This document shows positions 51,849-61,383 of a stretch of 64,000 bases of DNA, one piece after another. Origin of the DNA: Candidatus Marivariicella framensis. GTDB taxonomy: Bacteria > Bacteroidota > Bacteroidia > Flavobacteriales > Flavobacteriaceae. A program made the position numbers and the translations under genes. The notes below the pieces were generated by a model. That model ran no database searches. It was not told where the DNA came from and saw nothing but the letters and a program-made list of their open reading frames with translations. Position 1 is the first letter of the stretch. Each line of letters begins with the position of its first letter. The stretch lies in assembly GCA_905182735.1 (NCBI GenBank), contig CAJJCT010000012.1:1-64000 (forward strand), read 5' to 3'.

Positions 51849-54707
51849 ATGAACACAGATCTTTTTGAATCAAGACATATTGGGCCTAGTTCAGATGAAG
51901 TAAATAAAATGTTGAAATCACTAGGGGTTAAAAATTTAAATGACTTAATTGATGAAACAATTCCAAAAAGTATTCAATTAAAAAAACCCCTGAATCTTCC
52001 TGACGGAATAAGTGAAAATTATTTTTTAAAACATATAAAAGAAGTAGGTGAAAAAAATAAAATTTTTCAAACATACATAGGGCTTGGATATAATCCTTCC
52101 ATTACACCAGCTGTAATTCAAAGAAATATTCTGGAAAACCCTGGATGGTACACTGCATACACTCCATATCAAGCTGAAATTGCTCAAGGCAGATTAGAAG
52201 CTTTATTTAATTTTCAAACAGTCATTTGTGATCTTACGTGTATGGAAATAGCAAATGCTTCTTTATTAGATGAAAGCACATCTGCAGCAGAGGGAATGAC
52301 TATGTTACATAGTTTTTTTAATTCAAAAATTAAAAAACTTGGTGCAAATAAATTTTTTGTCCATGATCAAATTCTTCCTCAAACATTATCGGTTTTAAAA
52401 ACAAGAGCAACACCTTTAGAAATAGAACTAATTGTTGGTAATCCTGAAACCTTTGAATTTAATGAAAATTTTTATGGAGCTTTAATTCAATATCCAGGAA
52501 AACATGGTGAAATAGTAAATCTTCCGGAGATTACAGAAAAACTCAAATTAAAAGATATTAAATGTATTGTAGCTGCTGATATTCAAAGCTTAGTTTTGTT
52601 AGAGGGACCTGGATCTTATGATGTAGATGTAGTTGTTGGAACTACTCAGCGTTTTGGAATTCCGCTTGGCTATGGAGGTCCTCATGCAGCATTTTTTGCT
52701 ACAAAAAAAATATATAAAAGAAGCATACCTGGAAGAATTATTGGGCAAACCAAAGACACGGATGGTAATCCCGCTTTAAGAATGGCTTTACAAACAAGAG
52801 AACAACATATAAAAAGAGATAGGGCTACTTCAAATATATGTACAGCTCAAGTTCTTTTAGCTGTAATGGCAGGAATGTATGCTGTTTATCATGGGCCCGA
52901 GGGGTTAAAGTATATTGCAAATAAAATACATGATAATGCAAAAAAATTGGAAAAAATGCTAAATAATATTGGTATTAATCAATTAAATAAGTTTTATTTT
53001 GACACCCTTAAAGTTAATGTTGAATCTGAAGAAATTAGACTAATTGCAGAAAAAGCTAAAATTAACTTAAATTATATTGATAATAATACTGTGTCTATTT
53101 CATTAAATGAGACAACAGATAAAATTGAATTGGAGGCTTTATTCAAAATATTTAGTATTTATGCAAATAATTTAAATAAGAAAGAAAAAGAAAATCATAT
53201 TTCTCTAATTAGAATCCCTAAATCAACGACTAGAGTAAAAAGTTTTATGACTCATTCTGTTTTTAATTCTTATCATTCTGAGACAGCGTTAATGAGATAT
53301 ATTAAAAGTCTTGAATTAAAAGATTTAGCTTTAAATCATTCTATGATTTCACTTGGATCATGTACAATGAAGCTAAATGCAGCAGCAGAAATGCTTCCTT
53401 TAAGCTCACCTAATTGGAACAGTATTCATCCTTTTGTTCCAGTTAATCAAGCTAAAGGGTATCATAAAATTTTAAAAGCTTTAATTTCTCAACTAAATGA
53501 GATAACTGGATTTCACGCAACTTCAATTCAACCAAACTCTGGAGCTCAAGGAGAGTATGCCGGTTTAATGGTTATAAGAGCATATCATCTTTCAAGAGAC
53601 AATAGACATCGTAATATCTGTTTAATCCCAGCTTCAGCTCATGGAACTAACCCAGCTTCAGCTGTAATGGCAGGAATGAAAGTTGTTGTTATAAATACAG
53701 ATAAAAATGGAAATATTGATTGGAATGATATTAAAGAAAAGGCTGAGCTTTACAAAGAAAATTTAGCAGCTTTAATGATCACATATCCATCAACTCATGG
53801 AGTTTTTGAGAGTCATATTCAAAAGATAACAAGACTTATTCATGATAGTGGTGGACAAGTTTATATGGATGGCGCTAATATGAATGCACAGGTTGGTTTA
53901 ACTAGTCCTGCTATTATTGGTGCTGATGTATGTCACCTAAACTTACACAAAACCTTTGCAATTCCTCATGGAGGAGGTGGGCCTGGAGTTGGACCCATAT
54001 GTGTAGCAAAACATTTAGCATCATTTCTTCCATCTAATCCTATTATAAAAACAGGAGGTAATAAAGGAATAAACGCTATTGCTGGGGCCCCATGGGGGTC
54101 TGCATTAGCTTGTATTATATCTTATGGCTATATAAAAATGCTTGGGAAAAATGGATTGAAAAATTCTACTAAAATAGCCATCTTAAATGCAAATTATATA
54201 AAAAAGTCGCTCGAAGGTGCTTATGAAATTTTATATACTGGAGAAAATGGAAGGGCTGCTCATGAGCTAATAATAGATTGCAGGAGCTTCAAGAAAAAAG
54301 GCGTTGAAGTTGTTGATATAGCAAAAAGACTAATGGACTATGGTTTTCATGCTCCTACTGTATCATTCCCTGTAGCAGGAACAATGATGATTGAGCCTAC
54401 AGAAAGCGAAAACTTGAATGAAATTGACCGTTTTTGTAAAGCGATGATTTCTATTAGGTTAGAAATTGAAAGTGATAACCCAGATGGAATAGAAATTCTT
54501 AAAAATGCACCTCATACTTTATCAATGATTACTAATGATTCCTGGCCATTCAAATACAGCCGAAAGAAGGCAGCTTTCCCTTTAGATTTTGTAAAAGAAA
54601 ATAAGTTTTGGCCAAGAGTTAGAAGAGTTGATGAAGCATTTGGGGATCGTAATTTAATTTGTAGCTGCACTCCATTAAATGAATATCAAAATATTGATAA
54701 TCAATGA
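51849..54707 (+). CDS. gcvP: Glycine dehydrogenase (aminomethyl-transferring), P-protein, single chain
   Basis: PLP-dependent decarboxylase of the glycine cleavage system, handing the aminomethyl group to lipoylated GcvH. It is the fused two-half type (952 aa): an N-terminal half with FIGLGYNPSITPAVIQRNI-like FQTYIGLGYNPS and SLLDESTSAAEGMTML, and a C-terminal half with LGSCTMKLNAAAEMLPL, NSGAQGEYAGLM and the PLP lysine region HLNLHKTFAIPHGGGGPG. gcvT and gcvH are not in this window. It is separate from its neighbours on both sides. Confidence 0.97.
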   Translation: MNTDLFESRHIGPSSDEVNKMLKSLGVKNLNDLIDETIPKSIQLKKPLNLPDGISENYFLKHIKEVGEKNKIFQTYIGLGYNPSITPAVIQRNILENPGWYTAYTPYQAEIAQGRLEALFNFQTVICDLTCMEIANASLLDESTSAAEGMTMLHSFFNSKIKKLGANKFFVHDQILPQTLSVLKTRATPLEIELIVGNPETFEFNENFYGALIQYPGKHGEIVNLPEITEKLKLKDIKCIVAADIQSLVLLEGPGSYDVDVVVGTTQRFGIPLGYGGPHAAFFATKKIYKRSIPGRIIGQTKDTDGNPALRMALQTREQHIKRDRATSNICTAQVLLAVMAGMYAVYHGPEGLKYIANKIHDNAKKLEKMLNNIGINQLNKFYFDTLKVNVESEEIRLIAEKAKINLNYIDNNTVSISLNETTDKIELEALFKIFSIYANNLNKKEKENHISLIRIPKSTTRVKSFMTHSVFNSYHSETALMRYIKSLELKDLALNHSMISLGSCTMKLNAAAEMLPLSSPNWNSIHPFVPVNQAKGYHKILKALISQLNEITGFHATSIQPNSGAQGEYAGLMVIRAYHLSRDNRHRNICLIPASAHGTNPASAVMAGMKVVVINTDKNGNIDWNDIKEKAELYKENLAALMITYPSTHGVFESHIQKITRLIHDSGGQVYMDGANMNAQVGLTSPAIIGADVCHLNLHKTFAIPHGGGGPGVGPICVAKHLASFLPSNPIIKTGGNKGINAIAGAPWGSALACIISYGYIKMLGKNGLKNSTKIAILNANYIKKSLEGAYEILYTGENGRAAHELIIDCRSFKKKGVEVVDIAKRLMDYGFHAPTVSFPVAGTMMIEPTESENLNEIDRFCKAMISIRLEIESDNPDGIEILKNAPHTLSMITNDSWPFKYSRKKAAFPLDFVKENKFWPRVRRVDEAFGDRNLICSCTPLNEYQNIDNQ

Positions 54708-54817
54708 TTTATAAACATATTTTGTAATCTATTATAATTTTAAAAAAAAATGAACATTACAGTTAATTTAGTTTTTATTGTTAATAGAAATGTAAATATT
54801 AATAGTATTGTCAATAT

Positions 54818-55879
54818 ATGATGAATTCAAAAATAATTGGGACCGGAAGCTATATTCCATCTGAAGTTAAAAATAATAATGCTTTTCTAGATCATTCATT
54901 TTTAGATATTGAAGGAAATAAAATTCAATCTGAAAATGAGGAAATCATTGATAAATTTGAATCAATTACAGGGATAAAAGAAAGAAAATATGTAACTAAC
55001 GGCATGAAATCTTCTGATATAGCTACAGAAGCATCCATAAGCGCTATTAAATCATCATCTGTTAACCCAGAAACTATTGATTACATAATTTTAGCTCATA
55101 ATATTGGAGACGTAACTCAAGGATCAAATCAATTAGACGCTATGCCTTCACTGGCATCTAGAGTGAAGTCAAAACTTGGAATAGAAAACCCTAATTGTGT
55201 CGCTTACGACATCTTATTTGGCTGTCCAGGTTGGCTAGAAGGAGTTATTCAAGCTAATGCCTTTATAAAAGCAGGAATTGCAAATAGATGTCTAGTTATA
55301 GGATCTGAAACTTTATCTCGAGTCATTGATTCAAATGATAGAGATGGAATGATTTTTGCCGATGGAGCTGGAGCTGTAATTATTGAATCTTCAAATAAGA
55401 GTGATGGAGTTCTAAGTCATAAAACTGTTACTTACTCTAATAATGATGAAGCAAACTATATATGCTATGGAAAATCAAATAACTTAAACTCCGATGATAC
55501 TAAGTACATTAAAATGCAAGGGAGAAAAGTATATGAATTCGCATTAAACAAAGTCCCTAATGCTATGAAAAAATGTTTTGACGAATGTGGTCATGATATA
55601 AAAGATTTGAAAAAAATATTTATTCATCAGGCAAATCTAAAAATGGATGAAGCTATTGTTAAACGTTTTTATAAACTATATGACCTAAAAGCTCCTAAAG
55701 ATGTTTTACCGATGAATATTGAAGTGTTTGGTAATAGCTCTACTGCAACAATTCCAACACTTCTAGACTTAGTTATAAAAAAAAAGTATAATGGTCATGA
55801 AATAAAAAAAGGAGATATAATTCTTTTTGCTAGTGTAGGAGCCGGAATGAACATAAATGCCGTTTCTTATCAATACTAA
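54818..55879 (+). CDS. Beta-ketoacyl-ACP synthase III-like (FabH-like) protein
   Basis: Thiolase-fold condensing enzyme. The catalytic triad is present: Cys136 in DILFGCPGWLEG, His in IFIHQANLKMDEA and Asn in VFGNSSTATIPTLL. At 353 aa it is slightly longer than FabH (about 320), with an N-terminal insertion, and looks like the divergent family seen in Flavobacteria beside or in addition to true FabH. It may start branched or special fatty acids; the primer substrate is not readable from sequence. Either of two adjacent ATGs (54818, 54821) could be the start. mlaE follows after 48 bases. Confidence 0.85.
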   Translation: MMNSKIIGTGSYIPSEVKNNNAFLDHSFLDIEGNKIQSENEEIIDKFESITGIKERKYVTNGMKSSDIATEASISAIKSSSVNPETIDYIILAHNIGDVTQGSNQLDAMPSLASRVKSKLGIENPNCVAYDILFGCPGWLEGVIQANAFIKAGIANRCLVIGSETLSRVIDSNDRDGMIFADGAGAVIIESSNKSDGVLSHKTVTYSNNDEANYICYGKSNNLNSDDTKYIKMQGRKVYEFALNKVPNAMKKCFDECGHDIKDLKKIFIHQANLKMDEAIVKRFYKLYDLKAPKDVLPMNIEVFGNSSTATIPTLLDLVIKKKYNGHEIKKGDIILFASVGAGMNINAVSYQY

Positions 55880-55927
55880 TTTTTATTTCACATATAGTTT
55901 TTTCCTTTTTGTATTTTTACAAAAGAC

Positions 55928-56665
55928 ATGAAGGTTTTAATAAATATTGGAAGTTACTTTTTAATGCTTCAAAAAGTTTTTGGAAAGTTTACTAAATGGT
56001 CTGTACTTAGAACTCTGATTTTTAAGGATATAGAAGTGCTAATTATTGGGTCTCTTGGCATTGTTAGTGTTATTTCTTTTTTTGTGGGTGGTGTGGTTGC
56101 GATACAAACAGCTCTAAACTTGAGCAATCCTTTAATTCCTAGAAATCTTATAGGTTATGCTACGAGACAATCTGTTATTTTAGAATTTGCCCCTACTTTT
56201 ATGTCTATAATTATGGCTGGAAAGGTAGGTTCATATATAACATCAAGTATTGGAACGATGAGAGTTACAGAGCAAATTGATGCTTTGGAGGTCATGGGGA
56301 TTAACACTTATAACTATCTTATTTTTCCTAAAATAATTGCTTTATTACTATATCCATTTGTTATAACACTTTCAATGTTTTTAGGAATTTTGGGGGGTTA
56401 TGTAGCAAGCGTAACAGGTGGCCTTTGTTCTAGTGCTATATTTATTGAAGGACTTCAACTTGATTTTAACCCTTTTCATATACAATATGCTTTTATTAAG
56501 ACTACTCTATTCTCATTTTTTTTAGCAACAGTTCCTGCATTTCATGGATATTATCTCAAGGGCGGAGCTCTTCAAGTCGGAAAAGCAAGTACCACTTCTT
56601 TTGTTTGGACTAGTGTGGTAATAATTTTAGCCAATTTTATAATAACTCAATTAATTCTTGCTTAA
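55928..56665 (+). CDS. mlaE: MlaE-family ABC transporter permease
   Basis: Permease of an Mla-type phospholipid ABC transporter between inner and outer membranes. About five or six spans. Family segments: VGGVVAIQTAL, LEFAPTFMSIIMAGKVGSYITSSIGTMRVTEQIDALEVMGINTYNYLIFPK (the conserved EQIDALEVMG loop) and GGALQVGKASTTSFVW. 245 aa. The stop and the mlaF start share one base (TAATG). An MCE-domain partner (MlaD) is not in this window. Confidence 0.93.
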   Translation: MKVLINIGSYFLMLQKVFGKFTKWSVLRTLIFKDIEVLIIGSLGIVSVISFFVGGVVAIQTALNLSNPLIPRNLIGYATRQSVILEFAPTFMSIIMAGKVGSYITSSIGTMRVTEQIDALEVMGINTYNYLIFPKIIALLLYPFVITLSMFLGILGGYVASVTGGLCSSAIFIEGLQLDFNPFHIQYAFIKTTLFSFFLATVPAFHGYYLKGGALQVGKASTTSFVWTSVVIILANFIITQLILA

Positions 56666-57438
56666 TGATAACTGTAAAAAACATTTTTAAGGTTTTTGAC
56701 AAAACAACTATACTAAATAATATTAGTGCTTCTTTTAAAAAAGGAAAGACAAATCTAATTATTGGTCAGAGTGGATCTGGAAAAACAGTTTTATTAAAAT
56801 GTTTATTGGGATTGCATGTTCCTGAAAAAGGAGAAATATTTTTTGGAGATGAGTCATTAATTGATATGAAAGAAAAACAAAGGAGGATGCTTAGACAGGA
56901 AATGGGAATTGTTTTTCAGGGAAGTGCTCTTTTTGATTCAATGAATGTTGAGGAAAATATTATGTTTCCATTAAAAATGTTTACTAATAATAATGATGAG
57001 GAAATATTAGATCGAGTAAATGAAGTTATTAAAAGAGTAAATTTAACTAATTCAAATTATAAAATGCCTTCAGAGCTTTCGGGGGGTATGCAAAAAAGAG
57101 TAGCCATCGCTAGAGCTATTGTTATGAATCCAAAATTTTTATTCTGCGATGAGCCCAATTCTGGATTAGATCCAAAAACTTCAATACTAATTGATAATTT
57201 AATTCAAGAAATAACAAAAGAGTATAACATAACAACGGTAATTAATACTCACGACATGAATTCTGTTATGGAAATTGGAGAAAATATTATTTTTCTTCAG
57301 AATGGAAAAAAAGAATGGGAAGGTTCAAACCTAGATATTTTTGATACTGATAATAAACCGTTTATTGACTTTGTTTATTCATCAGAAATATTAAAGAAGG
57401 CGAGAAAAGCTTTAAAAAATAGTAAAGCTGATTTATAA
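56665..57438 (+). CDS. mlaF: MlaF-like ABC transporter ATP-binding protein
   Basis: ATPase partner of MlaE. Walker A GQSGSGKT (34-41), Q-loop in GIVFQGSALFDSM, signature LSGGMQKRVAIARA, Walker B FLFCDEPNSGLDP and the switch His in VINTHDMNSV are all intact. 257 aa. It overlaps mlaE by one base, so the two are coupled. Its stop overlaps the SprT-like gene on the other strand by 6 bases. Confidence 0.94.
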   Translation: MITVKNIFKVFDKTTILNNISASFKKGKTNLIIGQSGSGKTVLLKCLLGLHVPEKGEIFFGDESLIDMKEKQRRMLRQEMGIVFQGSALFDSMNVEENIMFPLKMFTNNNDEEILDRVNEVIKRVNLTNSNYKMPSELSGGMQKRVAIARAIVMNPKFLFCDEPNSGLDPKTSILIDNLIQEITKEYNITTVINTHDMNSVMEIGENIIFLQNGKKEWEGSNLDIFDTDNKPFIDFVYSSEILKKARKALKNSKADL

Positions 57439-58029
57439 TGTTACTTCAGCTATTGGATTGAATAGATATTTCCTTCCTGATGATTTCTCTTCACATTCAA
57501 AACGTTTTCTAAGTTTTGGTCCTTTTTTAAAAACTCGACCGTTATATATTTTAAAATACTCTCCTTCAGGAATTTTAAAAACATATAATTTATCATCTTT
57601 TTCATAGGTATGCAATGCTGTTACTAATTCTATATCAGAGTCTGAAGACGCTTTGGGGTTTATAAAATGTTTTCTTAAAACTGGCAGAAGTTTTTCAGGA
57701 AAAATACTTGAATTTAAAAATGGAGTCATTAGGTTTATATATGTTTTTTTCCATTCAATTCCGTGTGGTTTTATATTTTTACTATGAAATTTATATGTGA
57801 CTAAATGAGCTATCTCGTGAATTAAAGTTATTAAAAATCTAAACGGGCTAAGATTAGAATTAATTGTAATCTGTTCAGAGCCATTAAAATAAATTCTGTA
57901 ATCTCCGTGCTTAGTATATCTTTTTTTTGATATTTTAAATTTAACCGGATATTCCTTTATGTATTTTGCTAAAATGGAGTGAGCCTGAACTGGCGTGTAG
58001 TCAAATATCGTTTTAAAATGATTATCCAT
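57433..58029 (-). CDS. SprT-like zinc metalloprotease domain protein
   Basis: A 198-aa protein with an M48/SprT-type zinc site: HEIAH at 71-75 and a third His at 89 in HGIEWK, as in the Spartan/SprT group. The C-terminal part is a basic beta-rich segment (YFKIYNGRVFKKGPKLRKRFEC), where SprT proteins often carry a zinc ribbon, but only one Cys is present. In eukaryotes Spartan cleaves DNA-protein crosslinks; the role in bacteria is unproven. It overlaps the SDR gene by 1 base and converges on mlaF. Confidence 0.88.
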   Translation of the reverse strand: MDNHFKTIFDYTPVQAHSILAKYIKEYPVKFKISKKRYTKHGDYRIYFNGSEQITINSNLSPFRFLITLIHEIAHLVTYKFHSKNIKPHGIEWKKTYINLMTPFLNSSIFPEKLLPVLRKHFINPKASSDSDIELVTALHTYEKDDKLYVFKIPEGEYFKIYNGRVFKKGPKLRKRFECEEKSSGRKYLFNPIAEVTL

Positions 58030-58712
58030 TATGGAGTGGATAAAGAAACTGGAATCAATTTTCCATTATACAATTCATGTCCTGAAATTGAGAACTCTAA
58101 AATATAAGAGGCCATTTTTTTAGCTGAAACATTTGATTTATATCCAGGAAAAGCCTTTTCTAACATTTCGGTTTGTACAGCTCCAAGGGCTAGAACATTA
58201 AATGAAGGGCCTGTTTCATTGTATTCCTCAGCAAGTAATTCAGTTAATGTTATTAAAGCTCCTTTACTACTTGAATAGGCAGAAAGTCCTGGAAACTTTG
58301 AGCTACCCTGAACTCCCCCCATACTACTAATATTTAAAACATGGCTTTTTTTATTCATTATTGGTAAACACATACGAATAACGGATACAACCCCAAAGAC
58401 ATTAACATTATATACATTTTTAAAAGTTTTAATAGAAGTTTCTTCAAAAGGCATGTTTACCAGTAATCCTGCATTGTTTATTAAAATATCTAATTTGATT
58501 TTTTTTTGAATTAGATTTTTAACAAAAGATTCTATTAAGGAATCATTAGTTATATCAACAGAATATGAGTCAACATTTATAAGAGGTTTTAAATTAGTTA
58601 TGTCTCTAGAAATAGCTATTACTTTATGCCCTAAAGAAGCGGCTGTTTTAGCTATCTCAAAACCAATACCGTTACTAGCTCCTGTAATTAAAATAGTTTT
58701 TTTGTTTATCAT
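58029..58712 (-). CDS. Short-chain dehydrogenase/reductase (SDR family)
   Basis: NAD(P)-dependent classical SDR of 227 aa. The cofactor loop TGASNGIG (10-17), NNAG (ILINNAGLL), the catalytic Ser (LNISSMGG) and YxxxK in SAYSSSKGALITL are intact. The substrate cannot be told from sequence. It lies 3 bases after pdhC and overlaps the SprT-like gene by 1 base, so it is at the tail of the pdhA-pdhC unit. Confidence 0.92.
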   Translation of the reverse strand: MINKKTILITGASNGIGFEIAKTAASLGHKVIAISRDITNLKPLINVDSYSVDITNDSLIESFVKNLIQKKIKLDILINNAGLLVNMPFEETSIKTFKNVYNVNVFGVVSVIRMCLPIMNKKSHVLNISSMGGVQGSSKFPGLSAYSSSKGALITLTELLAEEYNETGPSFNVLALGAVQTEMLEKAFPGYKSNVSAKKMASYILEFSISGHELYNGKLIPVSLSTP

Positions 58713-58715
58713 AGA

Positions 58716-60320
58716 CTATAATAAGAGTCCTATCGGATTTTCTATAAAATTTCTTAAAGTTTTAAGAAATGCTGAGCCAGTAGCACCATCAACTGATCTA
58801 TGATCGCACGCCAATGTAAGTTTCATTGTGTTTCCTACTACAATCTTACCCTCTTTGACAATTGGTTTTTGAATTATTGCACCAACAGATAAAATAGCTG
58901 AATTAGGCTGATTAATAATGGATGTAAATTCAGAAATACCAAACATACCAAGATTGGAAATTGTAAAAGTACTTCCATCCATTTCGGCTGGCGTTATCTT
59001 TTTAGACCTTGCTCGAATTGCTAACTCTTTAACTAGCTCACCAATTTGTAATAAGCTTTTTTCGTTTGCAAATTTAACAACAGGGACTACAAGCCCTTCG
59101 TCGACTGCGACAGCAACTCCCACATGAACATGATTAAAGTGAACTATTTTCTCATCATACCATCTAGAATTAACTTCAGGATGAAGCTTCAAAGCTTTTG
59201 CTGATGCTTTTATAATTAAATCATTAAATGAAATCTTTGAATCTGTTGAGTTATTATGCTGAATTCTAAATGAAATTAGATTTTCCATGTCAAATTCAAC
59301 TCCTAAATAATAATGGGGTGCTGAAAATTTTGATTGAGAAAGTCTTTTAGCAATAGCTTTTCGCATTTGGCTGTTTGCAAATTCAGATAAAGACTCTTCT
59401 CTATTTAAAGTTGAATTTTCTTTTGAAACGATATTACTAGAATTAAAGTTTTCAATATCTCTTTTTATAATTCTACCATTATCTCCAGTCCCACTTACTT
59501 GTGAAATTTTTATTCCTTTTTCAGTAGCAATTTTTTTAGCTAATGGAGAAGCAAAAATTCTATCATTATTTATTATTTCAGATTTAATATTTTTAATTGG
59601 TTTTTCTGACTCCTTAGGTTTCTCTTTTAAAGATTCCTCTTTTTTAGTTGTATTACTTGATTCATTTATAGTACTAGATTCTTTACTTGAATTTAATGAA
59701 AGTAGCACTTCATCAACATCAGTATCTTTATCTCCAATAATCGCTAAAACACTATCAACCAAAGCTGATTCGCCCTCTTTTACCCCTATATAAATTAAAT
59801 GTCCAGAATAAAAAGATTCAAACTCCATAGTGGCCTTGTCTGTCTCAATTTCGGCTAAAATATCTCCCTCTTTAACAATATCACCAACTTTTTTATTCCA
59901 TGAAGCTACGACCCCTTCTTCCATTGTGTCACTTAATCTTGGCATATTAATAACCTCTAAATTTTTATTGATATTAGTAATGGGTTTCGTTTCTTTAACT
60001 ACTCTATTTTCTGATTTCACATCAGATTTTTTAGAAAGTGAATCTTTGGAAGGTTCATCTATATATTTTGAAATATTTTCATCTTTTTCACCAATAATAG
60101 CAAGCAAGCTATCTACCGGTGCAGTTTCACCTTCATTCACACCAATGTGAAGTAGTTCGCCTTCATAAAAAGCTTCAAACTCCATTGTAGCCTTATCCGT
60201 CTCAATTTCAGCTAAAATATCTCCCTCTTTAATGCTATCACCAACTTTTTTAAACCACTTAGCAACTGTGCCTTCTTCCATCGTATCGCTCAAGCGGGGC
60301 ATGTTTATAATTTCAGGCAT
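58716..60320 (-). CDS. pdhC: Dihydrolipoamide acetyltransferase, E2 of pyruvate dehydrogenase, two lipoyl domains
   Basis: Core of the pyruvate dehydrogenase complex, moving acetyl groups to CoA. Two tandem lipoyl domains (about 1-80 and 124-203) each carry the lipoylated lysine in EIETDKATMEFE. Flexible charged linkers separate them from an E1/E3-binding domain (FASPLAKKIATEKG, about 265-300) and the catalytic domain with ACDHRSVDGATGS (His and Asp of the HxxxDG motif). 534 aa. It follows pdhA by 1 base. E1 beta (pdhB) is not adjacent. Confidence 0.96.
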   Translation of the reverse strand: MPEIINMPRLSDTMEEGTVAKWFKKVGDSIKEGDILAEIETDKATMEFEAFYEGELLHIGVNEGETAPVDSLLAIIGEKDENISKYIDEPSKDSLSKKSDVKSENRVVKETKPITNINKNLEVINMPRLSDTMEEGVVASWNKKVGDIVKEGDILAEIETDKATMEFESFYSGHLIYIGVKEGESALVDSVLAIIGDKDTDVDEVLLSLNSSKESSTINESSNTTKKEESLKEKPKESEKPIKNIKSEIINNDRIFASPLAKKIATEKGIKISQVSGTGDNGRIIKRDIENFNSSNIVSKENSTLNREESLSEFANSQMRKAIAKRLSQSKFSAPHYYLGVEFDMENLISFRIQHNNSTDSKISFNDLIIKASAKALKLHPEVNSRWYDEKIVHFNHVHVGVAVAVDEGLVVPVVKFANEKSLLQIGELVKELAIRARSKKITPAEMDGSTFTISNLGMFGISEFTSIINQPNSAILSVGAIIQKPIVKEGKIVVGNTMKLTLACDHRSVDGATGSAFLKTLRNFIENPIGLLL

Positions 60321-60321
60321 A

Positions 60322-61323
60322 TTAATCTAATTTATGTTTCAAAAAAGGATAATCTTTTTGTTCATATACTGCATCGTACATTAAGCTTTTATCAGGATAT
60401 GGAGATTCATTTGCAAATTTTTCACACTCAAGCACTCGCTCTTTGATAGATACATCTATTTTATCTAACTGAGATTGTGTTGCATATTTCTTTTTCACTA
60501 TAACATCTTTAACCTGAATAATTGGATCTATCTTACGGTATTCAACTACCTCATCTTTAGTTCGGTACTGTTGAGCATCTGACATTGAATGGCCACGATA
60601 TCTATATGTTTTCATTTCTAAAAATGAAGGACCTTTTCCGGATCTAGCGTGTTTAATTGCCTTATCTAATGATTTTGCAACTTCAACAGGGTTCATTCCG
60701 TCTACAGGCTCACATGGCATTTCATAACCAAGACCTAGTTTCCAAATATCTTGATGACTTGCAGTTCTCGCTACAGAAGTACCCATAGCATATCCATTAT
60801 TTTCAACGACAAAGACAACAGGTAAGCCCCATAGAGTAGCTAGGTTTAATGTTTCATGTAAAGTTCCTTGTCTTACTGCTCCATCTCCCAAAAAACATAA
60901 AGTAACATTATCCCTGTTAAAATATTTATCACCAAATGCCATACCAGCTCCTAAAGGAATTTGACCACCAACAATTCCATGTCCTCCATGAAATTTAAAT
61001 TCTTTAGAAAAAATATGCATTGAACCGCCCAAACCAGATGATGTTCCCGTGGCTTTCCCAAATAATTCAGCCATAACTCTCCTTGGATCTTCTCCCATTC
61101 CTATAGGTTGAACATGATTCCTGTAAGCTGTTATCATCCTATCCTTTCCGAGCTGCATAACATGTAGCGCACCTGCTAAAACAGCTTCTTGACCGTTATA
61201 CAAATGTAAAAAGCCTCTTACCTTTTGTTGGATATAAACAGAGGCTAATTTGTCTTCAAACTTTCTCCAAAAAAGCATGTTTTCATACCAATTAAGATAT
61301 GTCTCCTTGGTGATTTTTTTCAT
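60322..61323 (-). CDS. pdhA: Pyruvate dehydrogenase E1 component subunit alpha
   Basis: TPP-dependent alpha subunit of the heterotetrameric E1. TPP motif GDGAVRQGTLHETLNLATLWGLPVVFVVENN, upstream GGHGIVGGQIPLGAGMAFG and the phosphorylation-loop equivalent YRYRGHSMSDAQQYRTKDEV are present. 333 aa. The beta subunit must be encoded elsewhere, which I recall as usual in Flavobacteria. It precedes pdhC by 1 base and follows porV by 60 bases on the same strand, with its own -7-like box. Confidence 0.96.
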   Translation of the reverse strand: MKKITKETYLNWYENMLFWRKFEDKLASVYIQQKVRGFLHLYNGQEAVLAGALHVMQLGKDRMITAYRNHVQPIGMGEDPRRVMAELFGKATGTSSGLGGSMHIFSKEFKFHGGHGIVGGQIPLGAGMAFGDKYFNRDNVTLCFLGDGAVRQGTLHETLNLATLWGLPVVFVVENNGYAMGTSVARTASHQDIWKLGLGYEMPCEPVDGMNPVEVAKSLDKAIKHARSGKGPSFLEMKTYRYRGHSMSDAQQYRTKDEVVEYRKIDPIIQVKDVIVKKKYATQSQLDKIDVSIKERVLECEKFANESPYPDKSLMYDAVYEQKDYPFLKHKLD

Positions 61324-61357
61324 AAAACCTATATGATATGTGTTTAATTAAGCAAAA

Positions 61358-61365
61358 CAAAAATA
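61358..61365 (-). promoter_or_regulatory. Putative -7 element (TATTTTTG) for pdhA-pdhC
   Basis: Exact TAnnTTTG match on the minus strand in the 60-base spacer between porV and pdhA, about 34 bases ahead of the pdhA ATG. No clear -33. Confidence 0.4.
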
Positions 61366-61383
61366 CTGAATTCTTGTGGATTT

